Shown here: positions 60,170 to 64,000 of the stretch, one piece after another
How the letters are laid out: every line of letters starts with the position of its first letter
Numbering within the stretch: the stretch's first letter is position 1
Origin: Fasciolopsis buskii
Lineage: Eukaryota > Platyhelminthes > Trematoda > Plagiorchiida > Fasciolidae
DNA length: 64,000 nucleotides
Assembly: GCA_008360955.1 (NCBI GenBank)
Contig: LUCM01009096.1
Span: forward strand, 381,363-445,362
Reading direction: 5' to 3'
The notes under the pieces: model-generated
The model's database searches: none
The model's input: only the letters and a program-made list of their open reading frames with translations
Told to the model about the DNA's origin: nothing
Made by a program: the position numbers and the translations under genes

Positions 60170-60605
60170 TAAATATGATTTACATATATATATGTATAGG
60201 TATAAATATGTATATATACATGTAAACATATGTATGCACCGAGGTGATATAATATTTATATACATTTTTGTTGCGTAATCGTCACATGAATTGAGTTTGT
60301 CGATTTTATGCGTTTAGGTGTGGCTCAAACCGATATAAAGTGGCTAAAATATGTATATGTACATATATGTATCCGTATATATGTACATATAGAAACGAAA
60401 ACATGTAAATAAATAAATGTGCACCTCTAGGTATATGATGTGGACATTTACATGGCGGAACTTAATAAATCCATATACGTGTTTATAGTAGACACATGCG
60501 TATATGTACATATATATATGTATATATACAAATATAAATCTATATATATGCGGCTATTTATGTTTCCACTGGACATGTACATCATGTACGTTGTTGCACC
60601 GACAT
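60170..60605. repeat. AT-rich simple repeat (TATATGTA / ACATATATG units)
   Basis: Degenerate TA, ATGTAT and ACATATA units with many short palindromes. Open frames crossing it, such as 60440-60637, are low-complexity Tyr/Ile runs and are not genes. Confidence 0.8.
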
Positions 60606-61300
60606 GCACAAGAAACCTATTATATAAATGTTCCTGAACAATTGTGGCCCCATGTGGGAAGACTACATATGCATTTCTCGGTATAGCAATTAATGTTAAC
60701 GCAAGCAGTGATTTCCTTATCTGAAAATATATGCATTTATCCGCTAGCCACTCAGTCGTACGATATATGCATAGATTGCAGTTTGCCCCGTCAGGTAGTC
60801 CTACCAACATTAGATGCCCAACGGCAAAACGTACGACCCCTCTGCCAACCTTGCGTCATGTTTATCGCCCTCTGTCTTTGGTCAGGCATATATGGCGAAC
60901 GACACCTATAAGCATCTCTAGACAAACGCAAACCTGTCTGCCTCAGCAAACACTTGTAACACTTGCATGCGTACTGTGTACTAGTTGTACTGCTCCTAAA
61001 CGAATGAGCACCGAAACCCAAACCTTTGTAGCGCACGTGAAAGAAGACTCACGTACCAACAACCTAATACGCACAATGAAGTCATAACAGAAATGACCGA
61101 TTTTGGAAATCGGTGCCAGTAATCAAATTGTGGTAGCCCTATAGGGGCCGTGAGGGCGTTCTCGTCAATCCCGTCCCTCCCGCGGTCCTTGTTCCTTGCA
61201 CATCCGTCGTCCATCGTTTTCCTCCTGGGTCCTCTTCATCAGTCTGACGTCATCTTGGGCTCTTCATGTTAATCTGCAATGGAAGTGGTGAATATTAGTA

Positions 61301-63457
61301 CTAATAACGCTTACCTCGTGCTGATAGACAATGGACACAGATGTACACATCTTGGCCCAGGTTGTTGACGCATTGCCGGTGAATCCAACGTCGACATAAG
61401 TTGCATTGCACCCACTGCGTTGTTTCGTCCAAATCCACCATGGGCTGCTCCAGTCTGCAGACGGCTTTTAGTTCTTGTGTGATTGGTGAAGGTGGCGGCT
61501 GCGAATGCCTGCGTTTCTTCAGCTTCTGTATTCTGTAGCCAGCGGAAGTCATGACAGCGTGCTTCCTAAAGTTAACCAACTGTAAGGAATCACCAACGAT
61601 TTGTATATCAACGTTGTCAGTGTCCCGGGGCACAAGGGAAGCCTTACGTTTTGAAGACGTAAGCAGCTTGAAAGATGACGACGTGCCAGGAATCGGTTCA
61701 ACCGTCTTCCCAATTCTCCGTGTCCCAGCACTGCGAACGGCATTATCGACGAGTTTTCTAACTCCTGCGTGGTTCCCCGTTGGCACCAAGGTGAATTCTT
61801 TACCTGCCGCTATCAACTTAGCTATATATCGTAGTTGCTCTAATAGGCGCCTTGACGCGGCCTAGCTTACGGTCAAAGAGGACACGTAAATGTCCTGAGA
61901 AGCGTCCCCAAAGCGGGACATCTTATCTTCTTTTTTGAAAGTTAAATGTTCCTCGTCGACGAAGTATTCCTTCTGGGGTGAGGGCGACTGGCGTTTGTAA
62001 CCGTCGCATTCATACCTTCGTCGGCCTACTGGAAGTCTGGCTGCGTCATTCCTAGGGATGGAACTGACACGCAATATGTGGCTGCATGGTAGCAGCCACT
62101 GGTTCCAGAAAGTGCACGTGCATGAAGGCTGAACGCCCATAAGTACACGTGCACCGCAAGATTTGGAACGCCCTACCTCCCAAGACCCGCCTACCTCCTG
62201 AAGGTAAACTGACTTACGCGCTTCCAGATGGGCCTGGAGTGCATTTCTTGCGAACTGACTAATTCTGCTTAACAGGGCACCATGCATCTCCAGGCCTGTG
62301 GGTGGGAAGTAGGTGCCCAAAAAATCCCTAGTGACGCGAACACGCCTAGCCTTGTCTAACGCTTCCGTGCGGCGCAGTATTCGCGAGAAAACATCAAAAA
62401 GCGTGGATCTCACTGACGGACCACGCTTTAATTGCCAATTTTCTACCTCAACCCTATTAGTCGTAAAAATACCAAAATTCAGTGCCCACTTTACACTGTA
62501 CTGTGCCCACATGGACTCATACGGCAGCCACGCACGTTGAAGGTACGTGAGCGCCGACGGACACCGAACTCCTATTGCAGCCTTAAACTTGTCAAAGTCG
62601 ACCTTCGTAGATGCAAACACTAAATTGTGCATCCACTGATGAATGCGCTTTCTGTCCCGTTCGACGCTTACCGGAAGGCTACCGCAGCGGCGACCCATGT
62701 CCATGAGGACATGAAACCGACAAAATATTACACAGGCTTCCGGGTATGCCGCTTGAAACGCTTTCAGCTGCGCCAAGCTGCGGTCGACGATTATCGTCCT
62801 AACCTTACCCGTCGCGAGCAGCATATCCTTCATAGCAATAATCGCCCTGCGGTAGCTTGCTCTGCTTTCGTTAGGGAGCAGAGCGTAAAACAATGACCGT
62901 CGTAACCTACTATCATCTACTATCATGGCATGCCACAACACGTACCCACCGCAGTCAAGCTGGTGGGTCGCGTCTGCTAACATAACCTCGCGCTAACGTT
63001 CAGCCAAATTCCTGACACTATCAGGCACGAAAAACGCAAACCTAACTACGTCCTCCCGTTTCGGTAACCTGAGACTACCTTGTCCGCGCAATTAGTCTTT
63101 TACGCGAACGACGTCGTTCCGGTCATCCATTAACCGCAATTTACGTCTAAGACTATCAATATCCCGAACTGTAACTAGGCGGTTGAAATTATCCCGCGCA
63201 TATCGACAAACCTCTCTACAATTTCCAAAAATTTTCATTATGCTAATTACATGCGCCTTCTGCTCCGCGGTAAACTTACGATTGCGCGCGTAATAACGGT
63301 CATGAGACCGATGGAAGAAATGATTTTTTTGGAGACAACTTCCCACCACCTGATGCTGCTTGCTAACTGCCCGCAACATGACGAATGCCGGGCAGACAAT
63401 ATTTGGAAACCTGCAAATAAATATTACTTGAAAAATTAACACAATTACCGTGCGCAC
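61301..63457 (-). pseudogene. MULE (Mutator-like) transposase with SWIM finger and PHD-like C-terminus, three nonsense codons
   Basis: A single minus-strand frame of about 718 codons is broken only by stops at 63094-63092 (TAA), 62995-62993 (TAG) and 61864-61862 (TAG). In order it has a basic N-terminal segment (KFTAEQKAHVISIMK) and a DDE core. The core shows LADATHQL (first Asp), TIIVDRS (second Asp), a C..H pair in FCRFHV and TTNRVEVENWQLK (Glu). A SWIM zinc finger follows (CTC, nine residues, CSH), then a Lys/Arg-rich linker and a PHD-like finger ending YICVHC. MULE transposases cut and paste DNA in the nucleus; SWIM and PHD fingers bind DNA or chromatin. The PHD finger keeps seven of eight ligands, with Leu where the second Cys should be. 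An in-frame ATG at 63379 is a possible start. Confidence 0.85.
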
Positions 63458-63576
63458 AAATAGCCATGACAGCCATATGAGAGCAAGTGACGCAATTTCC
63501 GGTTTTCACCTATTCTTATACCCATAATCGTCCGCTTAAACAATGGTCACCTTATCTAGAATAACATTTTCTTAAT

Positions 63577-63906
63577 TTACGAAAAATGCCCAATAACGGA
63601 TTCATTCCATTTCCATAACAGTTCTTTTTTAGCCTCACAAGAGCGACTTTTCAACGTGGAAGTTTCGTCACTAACGGTGGCGGGCGTGGAGGTGTCTGCA
63701 GTATTCGGATTTAACGGGTCTATAAAATGGGCATGAATGTTGAAAATGTCATAAAGTCTCCAAAGACCTTGAGTGCAAGGCAAAAGCTTGTCAAAACAGA
63801 CCAAAACAGCTGGTGGCAAGAGTATTAATGGCCTATAGATACCATTGATCTTGGAGCCAAGAAAATAGTCAAAAGCCTTTTGAAAATCCGGAAGGACGAC
63901 GAACAC
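63577..63906 (-). CDS. Unassigned 109-codon frame upstream of the MULE transposase
   Basis: Open on the minus strand, starting at an alternative codon after a TAG. The product has PDFQKAFDYFLGSKINGIYRP near its start and a Ser/Thr-rich middle. It lies 120 bp upstream of the transposase frame on the same strand. It could be an N-terminal exon of that protein, because MULE proteins often begin with a similar short F..F domain, or it could be chance. No splice pair connecting the two was found. Confidence 0.25.
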   Translation of the reverse strand: MFVVLPDFQKAFDYFLGSKINGIYRPLILLPPAVLVCFDKLLPCTQGLWRLYDIFNIHAHFIDPLNPNTADTSTPATVSDETSTLKSRSCEAKKELLWKWNESVIGHFS

Positions 63907-64000
63907 TGGCTAATCATTGTTTAAAGACATGAATAATGGAAACGTCGGCATTGAGGAGTGAGGATTGATGTGATATGCTTGAATAATACATATTCAACGC

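Larger units (their letters stand above)
59698..61300. other. Non-coding, AT-rich; probable non-coding flank of the MULE element
   Basis: Starts where LINE homology ends and runs to the 3' end of the transposase frame. It holds a GC-rich hairpin, a long ATGTAT/TATA tract and short low-complexity frames. No terminal inverted repeat could be confirmed because the element's other end is outside the window. Confidence 0.4.

Noticed and set aside
60440..60810. Frames of 65 and 120 codons with Tyr/Ile runs
   Set aside because: They translate the TATATGTA simple repeat; no protein-like composition.
63411..63448. A 38 bp GT-AG intron at the 5' end of the MULE transposase, preceded by an ATG at 63476
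   Set aside because: The splice sites look good, but the short upstream exon leaves one base while the transposase frame needs two, so joining them shifts the frame.

Overview
The window looks like intergenic and intronic DNA from a repeat-rich animal genome, most likely a parasitic flatworm. Three things point there: a host gene whose first introns are only 38-121 bp, as is common at the 5' ends of flatworm genes; several old non-LTR retrotransposons of the RTE-like and CR1/Jockey-like kinds; and a Mutator-like (MULE) transposase with a SWIM zinc finger. I cannot name the species from sequence alone. There is no bacterial operon, CRISPR array, rRNA or convincing tRNA gene.

The one host gene I recognise is EXOC3 (Sec6, exocyst complex) on the minus strand. 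Seven short exons lie at 13312-12187, an intron of about 5.0 kb follows, and exon 8 lies at 7169-7056. A further likely exon is at 6588-6466. The rest of the gene presumably lies off the left edge. To its left sit two RTE-like fragments in opposite orientation (reverse transcriptase 3174-4353, minus; endonuclease 4560-5640, plus). To its right is a longer, decayed RTE-like element (17772-20770, minus). Its 3' 1.18 kb is nearly identical to the 3174-4353 fragment.

From 20.8 to 31.7 kb I see almost nothing beyond a faint endonuclease remnant near 25.5 kb. From 31.7 to 47.8 kb the DNA is mostly stacked minus-strand LINEs: a very decayed element (31.7-34.2 kb), the 3' part of a CR1-like element (35.8-39.24 kb) and a longer CR1-like element (41.06-47.76 kb) ending in an (ATT)n-type tail. 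An N gap (40148-40878) is flanked by an exact 1,072 bp duplication, which is probably an assembly artefact.

The 47.8-55.4 kb interval holds several plus-strand stretches with exon-like splice flanks but no recognisable product. A second CR1-like copy (55.4-59.7 kb, plus) keeps its FADD catalytic motif but lacks its 3' end. Immediately beyond come AT-rich simple repeats and a MULE transposase (63457-61301, minus). The transposase keeps its DDE residues, SWIM finger and a PHD-like C-terminus in one reading frame broken only by three nonsense codons.

Most of the window is therefore layered, dead mobile DNA around one conserved secretion gene. I found no convincing new biological system. The items most worth following up are the MULE-SWIM-PHD protein, the duplicated RTE fragment and the unidentified candidate exons at 48.9-53.1 kb.
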